Shown piece by piece: positions 25,188 to 34,135 of a stretch of DNA of 64,000 nt. Made by a program: the position numbers and the translations under genes. Numbering within the stretch: position 1 is the stretch's first letter; the number at the start of each line of letters is the position of its first letter. Source of the DNA: Mycobacterium sp. MBM (GTDB lineage Bacteria > Actinomycetota > Actinomycetes > Mycobacteriales > Mycobacteriaceae); assembly GCA_021648845.1 (NCBI GenBank), contig JAKJHY010000030.1, positions 1 through 64,000 on the forward strand, written 5' to 3'. The notes under the pieces were generated by a model. That model had not been told where the DNA came from. It ran no database searches and worked only from the letters and a program-made list of their open reading frames with translations.

Positions 25188-27095
25188 ATGGAGCAGAAGC
25201 CCCCTACCGCCACCATCGCCGCCGCCAACCGCGCTCAGTTCGCCGGCCTGCCGTTCACGGACACCCAAGACTTCGAGGATGCCGACCGCGGCTTCCTGGG
25301 CGCCCTGCAGCCATGCGTGGTGACCGCCGCGGACGGGCGCGTGGTCTGGGACAACGACTCCTACGGGTTCCTCGCCGGCGAAGCCCCCGACAGTGTGCAC
25401 CCCAGCCTGTGGCGGCAGTCCCAGCTGTGCGCCAAGCAGGGGCTCTACGAGGTCACAACGGCGAGCGGAGCGACGGGGAGCGACGCGCCCGGCATCTACC
25501 AGGTGCGTGGCCTGGACCTGTCCAATATCAGCTTCATCGAGGGTGACACCGGCATCATCGTCATCGACCCGCTGGTTTCCACCGAGACCGCAGCCGCGGC
25601 ACTGGCGCTGTACCGCGCGCATCGCGGAAATCGTGCGGTCACCGCCGTGATCTATACCCACAGCCACGTCGACCACTTCGGCGGTGTGCTCGGCGTGACA
25701 TCGCAGGCCGACGTCGACGCGGGCAAGGTGGAGGTCATCGCACCGGAGGGATTCACCGAGCACGCCGTGCAGGAGAACGTGTACGCCGGCACGGCGATGG
25801 CCCGCCGGGCCTCCTACATGTACGGGGCGGTGCTGGCCCGTGGTCCGCAGGGGCAGGTCGGCTGCGGCCTTGGGCAGACACCGTCACTGGGCGAGGTGGC
25901 GTTGATCGTACCCACCGTGGACATCAAGCAGACCGGCCAGACCTACAGCGTGGACGGAGTCGAGATCGAGTTCCAGATGGCGCCCGGCACCGAGGCCCCC
26001 GCCGAGATGCACTTCTACTTCCCGAAGTTCCGGGCCTTGTGCATGGCCGAGAATGCCACCCACAACCTGCACAATCTGTTGACCCTGCGCGGTGCGCTGG
26101 TGCGCGACCCGCACGGCTGGGCCGGGTACCTCACCGAAGCGATCGACACCTTCGCCGATCGCACCGACGTGGTGTTCGCCTCACACCACTGGCCCACCTG
26201 GGGGCGGGACAACATCGTCGAATACCTGTCGGTGCAGCGGGATTTGTACGCCTATCTGCACGATCAGACGCTACGCCAGCTCAACCAGGGCTTCACCGGC
26301 ATCGAAATCGCCGAGACCTTCCAGATGCCGCCCGCACTCGAAAAGGCTTGGCACACACACGGTTACTACGGATCGGTCAGCCACAACGTCAAGGCCGTCT
26401 ACCAACGCTACATGGGCTGGTTCGACGGTAACCCCGGCCGGCTGTGGCAGCACCCGCCGCAGGCGCTCGGGCCACGCTACGTCGAGGCGATCGGCGGTAT
26501 CGACCGGGTGGTCGAGCTCGCCGCTGTCGCCTTCGACGACGGTGACTACCGTTGGGCGGCAACACTACTCGACCATGCGATCTTCACCGACGAGAACCAT
26601 CAACGGGCCCGCGAGCTGTACGCCGATACACTCGAGCAGCTCGCCTATGGCGCCGAAAACGCGGTGTGGCGCAACTTCTTCCTGTCCGGGGCCACCGAAC
26701 TGCGGGACGGAAAGTTCGGCACACCCACCCAGACGGCCTCCCCGTCGCTGATGAGCCAGCTCAGTCCGGAGCAGATCTTCGACACGCTGGCGATCAACAT
26801 CAACGGTCCCCGCGCCTGGGATCTGGACCTGACGATCGACGTCCGGTTCGTCGACACAGCGACCGACTACCGGCTGACACTGCGCAACGGTGTGCTGGTC
26901 CACCGCAAGATCGCGAACGCGGCGAGCGAAGCGACGGCCACCGTCACCTTCGCCTCCAAGCTGCGGCTGCTGGCCTTCGCCGCCGGGGATCGCGACTCGC
27001 CGGGAGTCGAGTTCACCGGGGACACCGAGGCGCTGCCCACGCTGCTCGGTGCGCTGGACCGGCCCGACCCCGATTTCGCGATCATCACGCCCTAG
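25188..27095 (+). CDS. Alkylsulfatase-type metallo-beta-lactamase-fold hydrolase (Rv3762c-like)
   Basis: A 635-residue enzyme of the SdsA1/BDS1 type. The dinuclear zinc motif is THSHVDHFGG (H158, H160, D162, H163), and further ligands lie in MAENATHNLHN and SHHWPTWGRD. A helical dimerisation region follows, and a C-terminal SCP2-like lipid-binding domain begins near residue 510. Such enzymes hydrolyse linear alkyl sulfates to alcohol and sulfate. AGGG precedes ATG 25188; ATG 25143 is in frame. In M. tuberculosis the homologue Rv3762c neighbours Rv3761c. The same pair appears here, separated by an SDR and a phosphatase. Confidence 0.92.
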   Translation: MEQKPPTATIAAANRAQFAGLPFTDTQDFEDADRGFLGALQPCVVTAADGRVVWDNDSYGFLAGEAPDSVHPSLWRQSQLCAKQGLYEVTTASGATGSDAPGIYQVRGLDLSNISFIEGDTGIIVIDPLVSTETAAAALALYRAHRGNRAVTAVIYTHSHVDHFGGVLGVTSQADVDAGKVEVIAPEGFTEHAVQENVYAGTAMARRASYMYGAVLARGPQGQVGCGLGQTPSLGEVALIVPTVDIKQTGQTYSVDGVEIEFQMAPGTEAPAEMHFYFPKFRALCMAENATHNLHNLLTLRGALVRDPHGWAGYLTEAIDTFADRTDVVFASHHWPTWGRDNIVEYLSVQRDLYAYLHDQTLRQLNQGFTGIEIAETFQMPPALEKAWHTHGYYGSVSHNVKAVYQRYMGWFDGNPGRLWQHPPQALGPRYVEAIGGIDRVVELAAVAFDDGDYRWAATLLDHAIFTDENHQRARELYADTLEQLAYGAENAVWRNFFLSGATELRDGKFGTPTQTASPSLMSQLSPEQIFDTLAININGPRAWDLDLTIDVRFVDTATDYRLTLRNGVLVHRKIANAASEATATVTFASKLRLLAFAAGDRDSPGVEFTGDTEALPTLLGALDRPDPDFAIITP

Positions 27096-27113
27096 TGGGG
27101 CGAGCGAGGCGAA

Positions 27114-27875
27114 CTAAGTCATCCCGCCGTCGACCCGCAGGATCGACCCGCTGGTATAGCTCGACGCGTCGGAGGCCAGATACAGTGCGGCACCGATGAT
27201 CTCGGCTGGCCTTCCGAGCCGTTTCAGTGCAAAGTGCGTCGCGCCGGCCTGGGTCGCCTCCAGGTCCCAGGCAGCACTGATATCGGTCAGGAAGGGTCCG
27301 GGCATCAGTGTGTTGACACGCACCGTCGGGCCGTAGGCCAAGGCGAACCCCTCGGTCAGCGCATTGAGACCGGCCTTGGAGGCCGCGTAGGGCAAGAACG
27401 CCGGATCGGGCTTACGTGAGCCACTTGTGCTGACGTTGATGATCGAACCCCCGCCGTCGGCCACCATGCGTTCCCCGATCAACGCCGAAAGCCGGAACGG
27501 CCCCTTGAGATTCAGGTTCATCACCGAGTCGAACAGCTTCTCCGATACCGAGGTCAGCGAGTCGTACAGCGGCGACATGCCCGCGTTGTTGACCAACACG
27601 TCGACCCTGCCGAACCGGGCATAGCACGCGTCGACCAGCCCGTCGAGCTGATCCCACCGGCCGACGTGCACCTGATACGGGAAGGCGGCCCTGCCGGTGG
27701 CCGCGGTGATCTGCTGCGCGGTGGCCACGCACGACTCGTACTTGCGGCTGGCGATGACGACGTCGGCGCCGCATTCGGCCATCGCGAAAGCCATCTGCCG
27801 GCCCAGGCCACGACTGCCGCCGGTGATCAACACCACCCGGTCGGTCAGGTCGAACAGTTCGTCGGCGTAACCCAT
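27114..27875 (-). CDS. Short-chain dehydrogenase/reductase
   Basis: A 253-residue classical SDR. GAGGAGG precedes ATG 27875. The cofactor motif is TGGSRGLG, the structural motif NNAG, and the catalytic triad is in NVSTSG and YAASK. The C-terminus SGSILRVDGGMT is standard. It could reduce a ketone or oxidise a secondary alcohol, which is plausible for alcohols released by the upstream sulfatase-like enzyme, but that is inference. It lies convergent to the sulfatase gene (18 bases between stops) and divergent from the histidine phosphatase gene. Confidence 0.9.
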   Translation of the reverse strand: MGYADELFDLTDRVVLITGGSRGLGRQMAFAMAECGADVVIASRKYESCVATAQQITAATGRAAFPYQVHVGRWDQLDGLVDACYARFGRVDVLVNNAGMSPLYDSLTSVSEKLFDSVMNLNLKGPFRLSALIGERMVADGGGSIINVSTSGSRKPDPAFLPYAASKAGLNALTEGFALAYGPTVRVNTLMPGPFLTDISAAWDLEATQAGATHFALKRLGRPAEIIGAALYLASDASSYTSGSILRVDGGMT

Positions 27876-27913
27876 GTCCGGTCCTCCTCGGTGTGCCGCC
27901 ATATGGTGTCACG

Positions 27914-28522
27914 GTGCAGCTTCTAGTGGTTCGACATGCGTTGCCCCTGCGGAGCGAGCCCGGCGAGGGCTCCGATCCGCACCTGTCCGACGAGGGATTG
28001 GCGCAGGCCGCGCGGCTGCCCGAGGCGTTGTCCCGATTCCCGATCACCCGACTGGTGAGCAGCCCGCAACGGCGCGCGATCCAGACCGCGGGGCCGTTGG
28101 CCGACAAGCTGGGGCTCGGCGTCGACGTCGACGAACGCCTGGCCGAATACGACCGCGACCTCGGCCACTACATCCCGATCGAGCAGATCGCCAAGGAGAA
28201 CCCCGAGGAGCTTGCCCGGCTGGCGTCGGGACAGTTGCCCAGCGCGGTCGACGCGACGGCATTCCGGGACCGGGTGGTCGCGGCGATGGCGGACCTGGTC
28301 ACCGCCACCGGTCACGACGAGACGGTCGCGGTGTTCAGCCACGGTGGCGTCATCAACGTCCTGCTGCATCACATCCTGGGTACCGAGCGGTTGCTGTCGT
28401 TTCATGTCGACTACGCCTCGGTGACCCGGCTGCTGGCCTCGCGCAGCGGCAGGCTGTCCGTCGCGGGTGTCAACGGCACCGAACACGTATGGGACCTGCT
28501 TCCGCGAAACGTGCAGTGGTAA
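27914..28522 (+). CDS. Histidine phosphatase (phosphoglycerate mutase-like)
   Basis: A 202-residue protein of the branch-1 histidine phosphatase family. The phosphohistidine motif is VVRHALPLRS, with ISSPQRR-type arginines (VSSPQRRAIQTA) and the second histidine in FSHGGVIN. The start is GTG 27914, immediately before the first strand (QLLVVRHA); GTG 27893 is possible. The substrate is unknown; cofactor-independent sugar or lipid phosphatases and phosphoserine phosphatases share the motif. It is ten bases upstream of the phosphotransferase gene on the same strand, probably in one transcript. Confidence 0.88.
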   Translation: MQLLVVRHALPLRSEPGEGSDPHLSDEGLAQAARLPEALSRFPITRLVSSPQRRAIQTAGPLADKLGLGVDVDERLAEYDRDLGHYIPIEQIAKENPEELARLASGQLPSAVDATAFRDRVVAAMADLVTATGHDETVAVFSHGGVINVLLHHILGTERLLSFHVDYASVTRLLASRSGRLSVAGVNGTEHVWDLLPRNVQW

Positions 28523-28531
28523 ACAGTTCCG

Positions 28532-29545
28532 GTGACCAACCTCGACGGACTCGATCTCGACGCCCTGGACGCCCACCTGCGCGCGGAGGGCATCCCGCGA
28601 TCCGGTGAACTGCGGGCCGAGCTGATCTCCGGCGGCCGGTCCAACCTGACCTTCCGGGTGTTCGACGATTCGTCGAAGTGGGTGCTGCGCCGTCCGCCAC
28701 TGCACGGGCTGACCCCGTCGGCGCACGATATGGCCCGCGAATACCGGGTTGTGGCGGCGCTGGCCGACACCGCGGTGCCGGTGGCCCGCGCGGTGACCAT
28801 GCGCAATGACGACTCCGTGCTCGGAGCGCCGTTCCAGATGGTCGAGAACGTGGACGGCCGCGTCGTCCGCAGCGCCGCCGAGCTGCAGGAGCTCGGTGAC
28901 GGCCAGGTGGTCGAGCAATGTGTCGACGCGCTCATCAAGGTGCTCGCCGACCTGCATGCCGTCGACCCGGACGCGGTCGGGCTCGGCGACTTCGGCAAGG
29001 CGCAGGGCTACCTGGAACGCCAGGTGCGCCGCTGGGGTTCGCAATGGGATCACGTGCAGTTGCCCGACGACGCCCGCGACGCCGATGTGAGACGGTTGCA
29101 TTCAGCTCTCGCGCAACGGATTCCGGCAAGCCCCCGCGCGTCCATCGTGCACGGGGACTACCGCATCGACAACACCATCCTCGATGCCCAGGACGCCACG
29201 GTGGTGCGCGCCGTGCTGGACTGGGAACTCTCCACGCTCGGTGATCCGCTCTCCGATGCCGCGCTGATGTGTGTCTACCGCAACCCCAACTTCGACGATG
29301 TGCTCGGAATGCGGGCGGCGTGGACATCGGAGTTGCTACCGCAGGCCGATGACCTCGCCCAGCGGTATGCGGTGGCCAGCGGGCAGGAACTGCAGAACTG
29401 GGACTTCTACATGGCGCTGGCCTACTTCAAGCTGGCGATCATCGCCGCGGGTATCGATTTCCGCGGCCGCGAAGGCGGCGAGGCGCCCGCGGCGGTCGGT
29501 GCCGCCGTGGCGCCGCTCATCGCCGAGGGGCTCAAGCTCGTCTAG
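28532..29545 (+). CDS. Phosphotransferase, APH/ACAD10 type (Rv3761c/FadE36-like)
   Basis: A 337-residue kinase-fold protein from GTG 28532. The catalytic loop HGDYRIDN (207-214) and metal-binding DWELST (230 on) are intact, and the N-terminal LISGGRSNLTFRV replaces the P-loop strand. Proteins of this group resemble the kinase domain of ACAD10/11, which phosphorylates 4-hydroxyacyl-CoA to allow its oxidation. The M. tuberculosis homologue is annotated fadE36 though it is not a dehydrogenase. The end overlaps the convergent LapA-like gene by four bases. Confidence 0.9.
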   Translation: MTNLDGLDLDALDAHLRAEGIPRSGELRAELISGGRSNLTFRVFDDSSKWVLRRPPLHGLTPSAHDMAREYRVVAALADTAVPVARAVTMRNDDSVLGAPFQMVENVDGRVVRSAAELQELGDGQVVEQCVDALIKVLADLHAVDPDAVGLGDFGKAQGYLERQVRRWGSQWDHVQLPDDARDADVRRLHSALAQRIPASPRASIVHGDYRIDNTILDAQDATVVRAVLDWELSTLGDPLSDAALMCVYRNPNFDDVLGMRAAWTSELLPQADDLAQRYAVASGQELQNWDFYMALAYFKLAIIAAGIDFRGREGGEAPAAVGAAVAPLIAEGLKLV

Positions 29546-29901
29546 CCCGACCGCCGCGCCGCCTTCAGGTTCTTGCGCGCCGCGATCCGCAACTGCACGA
29601 TCCGCGCGGCCCCGACGAGCACCGTCAGCAACCCGCCGCCCACCGCGGCCAGCAGCAGCGCCACGCCCAACGGCAGCGTCCAGTTCCAGCCGAGGAAGTG
29701 GAAGGTCCCGGCGTCGGTGTTCTGGGCGATGAAGATCAGCAGCACGATCAGGATCAGGAATCCGATGATCAGTGACGACCACAGCGCGGCCGCCCGGGTG
29801 AACTTCACCGCGTCCTCGGGCGGGGGCGGTGTCTCCGCGGCGCCGTGCGGATCGAAAGGCTGCTCCGGTTCGGCGGGCAGCGCGTGCGGGTCGGTCGTCA
29901 T
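29542..29901 (-). CDS. LapA-domain two-helix membrane protein (Rv3760-like)
   Basis: A 119-residue protein from ATG 29901. A Pro/Glu-rich cytoplasmic start is followed by two hydrophobic helices (about 40-60 and 75-98) joined by AQNTDAGTFHFLGWNWTLP, the conserved turn of the LapA/DUF1049 family. A basic C-terminus follows. In M. tuberculosis Rv3760 occupies the equivalent position between fadE36 and proX. The molecular role is unknown; in enteric bacteria LapA works in envelope assembly. The 132-base gap to proX shows no clear element. Confidence 0.82.
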   Translation of the reverse strand: MTTDPHALPAEPEQPFDPHGAAETPPPPEDAVKFTRAAALWSSLIIGFLILIVLLIFIAQNTDAGTFHFLGWNWTLPLGVALLLAAVGGGLLTVLVGAARIVQLRIAARKNLKAARRSG

Positions 29902-30033
29902 GGTATTTATCTTGCCCCCTCGGCGGAGATTGCAAACCATCTCACCGTGAGTTAAAGCTCGGCATCTGTCGGCACGGCCCGTTACTGTCGAGAAACTGCC
30001 ACGCTTCACAGAGCATCGGGCCGAGGGGACGGT

Positions 30034-30975
30034 ATGCGCTGCATCAAGACACTGGTAATCGTCTGCACAGCGCTGCTGGCGGCATTGAGCGCCGGCTGCG
30101 GCAGTGCCAACCCGCTGGGCGGCGGCGAAATATCCGGTGATCTGAAATCGATCACCATCGGATCCGCGGACTTCACCGAGTCCAAGATCATCGCCGAACT
30201 CTACGCCCATGCCTTGGAGGTCAACGGGTTCACCATCAAACGGCAGTTCGGCATCGGCAGCCGGGAGACGTATATCCCTGCCGTGCAGGATCATTCCATC
30301 GACCTGATCCCCGAATACACCGGCAACCTGCTGCAGTACTTCGACCCGCAGGCGACGGCGACCACCTCCGATGCCGTACTCCTGGCCCTGCTCAAGGAGC
30401 TGCCCGGCGACCTGTCGATCCTGTACCCCTCACCGGCCGAGGACAAGGACACCCTTGCGGTGTCCGAGGCGACGGCGCGGGAGTGGAACCTGACATCCAT
30501 CGCCGATCTCGCGGCGCGGTCAGCGGAAGTGAAAATCGGTGCGCCATCGGAATTTCAGACCCGCCAGACCGGCCTGGTCGGCCTGAAGGAAAAGTACGGT
30601 CTGGATATCTCCGCGGAGAACTTCGTCTCGATCAGCGACGGCGGGGGACCCGCGACGGTGCAGGCGCTCACCGGTGGCACCGTCACCGCCGCCAACATCT
30701 TCAGCACATCACCTGCCATCGAGAAGAACAACCTGGTGGTGCTCGAAGACCCCGAGAATGCGTTCCTGGCCGCCAATGTGGTGCCGCTGGTCGCGTCGCA
30801 GAAGATGTCGACCGAGCTCAAGGCCGTCCTCGACGCCGTCAGCGCCAAGCTGACCACCGAGGCGCTGATCGCGCTGAACACCTCCGTAGAGGGAAATGAC
30901 GGCATCGACCCGGACGAGGCCGCCGCACAGTGGATCGCGGACAACGGTTTCGACCAACCGCTACCGGGTAAGTGA
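30034..30975 (+). CDS. proX: Glycine betaine/choline-type ABC substrate-binding lipoprotein
   Basis: A 313-residue lipoprotein with lipobox LSAGC (Cys22), preceded by GAGGGGA and ATG 30034. It has OpuAC-type features: ITIGSADFTESKIIAELYA at the mature N-terminus and a later GGGPATVQAL region. It would deliver osmoprotectants (glycine betaine, proline betaine, choline) to the ProVWZ transporter encoded downstream. The order proX-proV-proW-proZ matches Rv3759c-Rv3756c. The aromatic residues of the cage could not be assigned with confidence. Confidence 0.92.
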   Translation: MRCIKTLVIVCTALLAALSAGCGSANPLGGGEISGDLKSITIGSADFTESKIIAELYAHALEVNGFTIKRQFGIGSRETYIPAVQDHSIDLIPEYTGNLLQYFDPQATATTSDAVLLALLKELPGDLSILYPSPAEDKDTLAVSEATAREWNLTSIADLAARSAEVKIGAPSEFQTRQTGLVGLKEKYGLDISAENFVSISDGGGPATVQALTGGTVTAANIFSTSPAIEKNNLVVLEDPENAFLAANVVPLVASQKMSTELKAVLDAVSAKLTTEALIALNTSVEGNDGIDPDEAAAQWIADNGFDQPLPGK

Positions 30976-30982
30976 GAGCGCG

Positions 30983-32092
30983 ATGATCACCTTCACAGGC
31001 GTCACCAAGAAGTACCCGGACGGAACCGTCGCCGTCGACGACCTCACGCTCGAGGTTCCCGAGGGCACCGTCGCGGCGTTCGTCGGCCCGTCGGGCTGCG
31101 GTAAGACGACATCGATGCGGATGATCAACCGGATGATCGAGCCGACCTCGGGCACGCTGACCGTCAACGGTGCGGATGTGACCACCGTCGACCCGGTCAA
31201 GTTACGGCTGGGCATCGGATATGTGATCCAGAGCGCCGGCCTGATGCCGCACCAGCGGGTGGTGGACAACGTCGCCACGGTACCGGTGCTCAAAGGGGAA
31301 TCACGGCGCAGTGCCCGCAAGGCCGCCCTGGAGGTCCTCGAGCGCGTCGGGCTGGATCCCAAACTGGCTCAACGGTATCCGTCCCAGCTCTCGGGCGGTC
31401 AGCAGCAGCGCGTCGGGGTGGCCCGGGCGCTGGCCGCCGACCCGCCGATCCTGCTGATGGATGAGCCGTTCAGTGCCGTGGACCCGGTGGTGCGCGAGGA
31501 GTTGCAGACCGAGATCCTGCGACTGCAAAGCGAATTGCACAAGACCATCGTGTTCGTCACGCACGATATCGACGAGGCGGTCAAGTTGGGGGACAAGGTT
31601 GCGGTGTTCGGCAGGGGCGGTGTGCTCCAGCAGTACGCCGAGCCGTCGTTCGTGCTGTCGAACCCGGCCAACGACCTGGTCTCCGGTTTCGTCGGCGCCG
31701 ACCGCGGTTACCGGGGACTGCAGTTCTTCGAGGCGACCGGGCTGCCGCTGCACGATATCCGCACCGTCGCCGAGGACGATATCGACCAACTCGAGCTGGT
31801 GACCGACGAATGGGCGCTGGTGATCCGGGCCGGCGGAGATCCGTTCGCGTGGATCAACGCCGAGGGTGTACAGGTACACCGCAACGGAAGTGCGTTGTAC
31901 GACAGCACGATCGGCGGTGGATCTTTCTTCCGCCCCGGTGGCTCGTTGCGCATGGCACTGGATGCCGCGCTGTCCTCGCCGTCCGGGCTCGGGGTGGCCG
32001 TCGACGAGGACGGTCGGATGCTCGGCGGTGTACAGGCCGACGACGTGTTGGCCGCGCTCAAGCAACAGCGCCAGGTTCCGAAGGTCGGGTAG
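30983..32092 (+). CDS. proV: Osmoprotectant ABC transporter ATPase
   Basis: A 369-residue ATPase. The Walker A motif is GPSGCGKTT (35-43), the signature LSGGQQQR begins at 136, the Walker B motif is ILLMDEP (156-162) and the H-loop is FVTHD. A C-terminal region of about 110 residues resembles a CBS-type regulatory domain, which in related importers senses ionic strength. It begins seven bases after proX and ends three bases before the proW start. It powers import by ProW/ProZ. Confidence 0.95.
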   Translation: MITFTGVTKKYPDGTVAVDDLTLEVPEGTVAAFVGPSGCGKTTSMRMINRMIEPTSGTLTVNGADVTTVDPVKLRLGIGYVIQSAGLMPHQRVVDNVATVPVLKGESRRSARKAALEVLERVGLDPKLAQRYPSQLSGGQQQRVGVARALAADPPILLMDEPFSAVDPVVREELQTEILRLQSELHKTIVFVTHDIDEAVKLGDKVAVFGRGGVLQQYAEPSFVLSNPANDLVSGFVGADRGYRGLQFFEATGLPLHDIRTVAEDDIDQLELVTDEWALVIRAGGDPFAWINAEGVQVHRNGSALYDSTIGGGSFFRPGGSLRMALDAALSSPSGLGVAVDEDGRMLGGVQADDVLAALKQQRQVPKVG

Positions 32093-32095
32093 CTC

Positions 32096-32752
32096 TTGAA
32101 CTACCTGCTGACCCACCTCGACGACGCCTGGACGCTGACGCTGATCCATCTGCGGCTGTCGCTGGTGCCGATCGTGTTGGGATTGCTCGTCGCAATACCG
32201 ATCGGCGCGCTCATCCAGCGCACGACCCTGCCGCGGCGGGTCGTCACGGTGCTCGCCAGCATCATCTTCACGATCCCGTCGCTGGCGTTGTTCGTGGTGC
32301 TCCCGCTGGTCATCCCGACCCGCATCCTCGACGAAGCCAACGTCATCGTCGCCCTGACGCTCTACACCACCGCGCTGCTGGTGCGCGCGGTGCCCGAGGC
32401 GCTGGACGCGGTACCGCCGGATGTCCTCGACGCGGCCACCGCCGTCGGCTACCGGCCGCTCACCCGCGTCCTCAAGATCGAACTGCCCCTTGCCATCCCG
32501 GTACTCTTCGCGAGCCTGCGGGTGGTCGCGGTCACCAACATCTCGATGGTGTCGGTCGGCTCGGTGATCGGCATCGGCGGCCTCGGCACCTGGTTCACCG
32601 AGGGCTACCAGGCCAACAAGAGCGGCCAGATCATCGCCGGCATCATCGCGATCTTCGTGCTGGCAGTGGTGATCGACACGCTGATCCTGCTGGCGGGCAA
32701 GGCGCTGACGCCCTGGGACAGCGGCGCCAGAACCAAGGCGGGTGCACGATGA
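32096..32752 (+). CDS. proW: Osmoprotectant ABC transporter permease
   Basis: A 218-residue permease starting at TTG 32096, three bases after proV. Five to six hydrophobic helices are visible, and the EAA loop (DAATAVGYRPLTRVLKIELP) contacts the ATPase. The stop overlaps the proZ start as ATGA. ProW and ProZ form the heterodimeric channel of the importer. Confidence 0.93.
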   Translation: MNYLLTHLDDAWTLTLIHLRLSLVPIVLGLLVAIPIGALIQRTTLPRRVVTVLASIIFTIPSLALFVVLPLVIPTRILDEANVIVALTLYTTALLVRAVPEALDAVPPDVLDAATAVGYRPLTRVLKIELPLAIPVLFASLRVVAVTNISMVSVGSVIGIGGLGTWFTEGYQANKSGQIIAGIIAIFVLAVVIDTLILLAGKALTPWDSGARTKAGAR

Positions 32753-33522
32753 ACTTCCTGCACGAAGCGCTGGCCTACATCTTCACCGCGGCGAACTGGT
32801 CCGGGCCGGCCGGCCTCGGGATCCGGATCGTCGAGCACCTGCAGTACACCGGCATCGCGGTGCTGTTCTCGGTGCTGATCGCCATCCCGGTCGGACTCGT
32901 CATCGGGCACACCGGGCGCGGCACCTTCGTGGTGGTCACCGCGGTCAACGCCCTGCGCGCTCTGCCGACGCTCGGCGTGCTGCTGCTCGGCGTGCTGCTG
33001 TGGGGGCTCGGGCTGATCCCGCCGACCGTGGCGCTGATGTTGCTGGGCATCCCCCCGCTATTGGCCGGCACCTATTCGGGCATCGCCAACGTCGACGCGG
33101 CCGTCGTCGACGCGGCCCGGGCGATGGGGATGACCGAGCGGCAGGTGCTGTTTCGGGTCGAGGTGCCCAACGCCCTGCCGCTGATCCTCGGTGGCCTGCG
33201 CACTGCGACCCTGCAGATTGTGGCCACCGCCACCGTCGCCGCCTACGCCAGCCTCGGCGGTTTGGGGCGCTACCTGATCGACGGCATCAAGGTCCGTGAG
33301 TTCTACCTGGCGCTGGTCGGCGCACTGATGGTGACCTTGCTCGCACTGGCCCTCGATGCGGTGCTGGCGCTGGCGGTATGGCTGTCCCAACCCGGCGCAG
33401 ACCGTTTCGGCAGGCGGGGGCACGGGTTACCGCAGCCACTGCTCGATGACGAAGTGGCGCTCGAATCCCCCAACGCGGCTACGAAGCCCGGGGACGTTCG
33501 CATACGGTATGAGGGTGACTGA
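32749..33522 (+). CDS. proZ: Osmoprotectant ABC transporter permease
   Basis: A 257-residue permease from ATG 32749. It has about six helices, and the EAA loop DAARAMGMTERQVLFRVEVP is well preserved. A hydrophilic C-terminal tail of about 40 residues has no obvious role. It completes the proXVWZ operon. The tail overlaps the next gene by 14 bases, so that gene may be cotranscribed. Confidence 0.93.
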   Translation: MNFLHEALAYIFTAANWSGPAGLGIRIVEHLQYTGIAVLFSVLIAIPVGLVIGHTGRGTFVVVTAVNALRALPTLGVLLLGVLLWGLGLIPPTVALMLLGIPPLLAGTYSGIANVDAAVVDAARAMGMTERQVLFRVEVPNALPLILGGLRTATLQIVATATVAAYASLGGLGRYLIDGIKVREFYLALVGALMVTLLALALDAVLALAVWLSQPGADRFGRRGHGLPQPLLDDEVALESPNAATKPGDVRIRYEGD

Positions 33523-34135
33523 ACCAGCCCCACAATCAGGCACGGGCGCCACGACCGAGACCGAAGGCTTCTGGCCGGCGATCCTGACCTGGCGTGCGCA
33601 CGATGTGCCACGGATGGAGTCGGTGCGCGTGCAGCTCTCGGGCAATCGCATCAAGGCCTACGGACGCATCGTGTCGGCCGCGACGTCCTCGGACCCCGCG
33701 TTCAGCGCCTCCTATGACCTGGTCACCGATGAATCCGGCGCCACCAAGCGGTTGTCACTGACCATGACGCTGGCCGAACGCGAACGTCAGCTGTCCATCG
33801 CCCGCGACGAAGAGGGCATGTGGCTGGTGCGTGACCACCAGAACCAGACCAGCCGCGCCGCGTTCGACGGGGCACTGGATGTGGACGTCGTGTTCAGCCC
33901 GTTCTTCAACGCGTTGCCGATCCGCCGCACCGGGCTCTACCAGCGAGCCGATGCCCTGGAGCTGCCCGTGGTCTACGTGCGGCTGCCCGAGCTGACGGTG
34001 CAGTTGGAGACGATCAGCTACCGCAGCAGCGGCGCGCAGGGCATCGAGCTCAAGTCCCCGGTCGCCGAGACCACCATCACCGTCGACGACGACGGGTTCA
34101 TCCTCGACTATCCCGGACTGGCAACGCGGATCTGA
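33509..34135 (+). CDS. Putative glycolipid-binding protein (Rv3755c-like)
   Basis: A 208-residue protein from ATG 33509, overlapping proZ by 14 bases. Strand-rich sequence with TWRAHDVPRMESVRVQLSG near the start and VFSPFFNALPIRR in the middle matches the putative glycolipid-binding family (PF06475 type). No signal peptide. The function is not established. Its final 38 bases overlap the convergent tyrA gene. In M. tuberculosis Rv3755c holds the same place between proZ and tyrA. Confidence 0.8.
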   Translation: MRVTEPAPQSGTGATTETEGFWPAILTWRAHDVPRMESVRVQLSGNRIKAYGRIVSAATSSDPAFSASYDLVTDESGATKRLSLTMTLAERERQLSIARDEEGMWLVRDHQNQTSRAAFDGALDVDVVFSPFFNALPIRRTGLYQRADALELPVVYVRLPELTVQLETISYRSSGAQGIELKSPVAETTITVDDDGFILDYPGLATRI

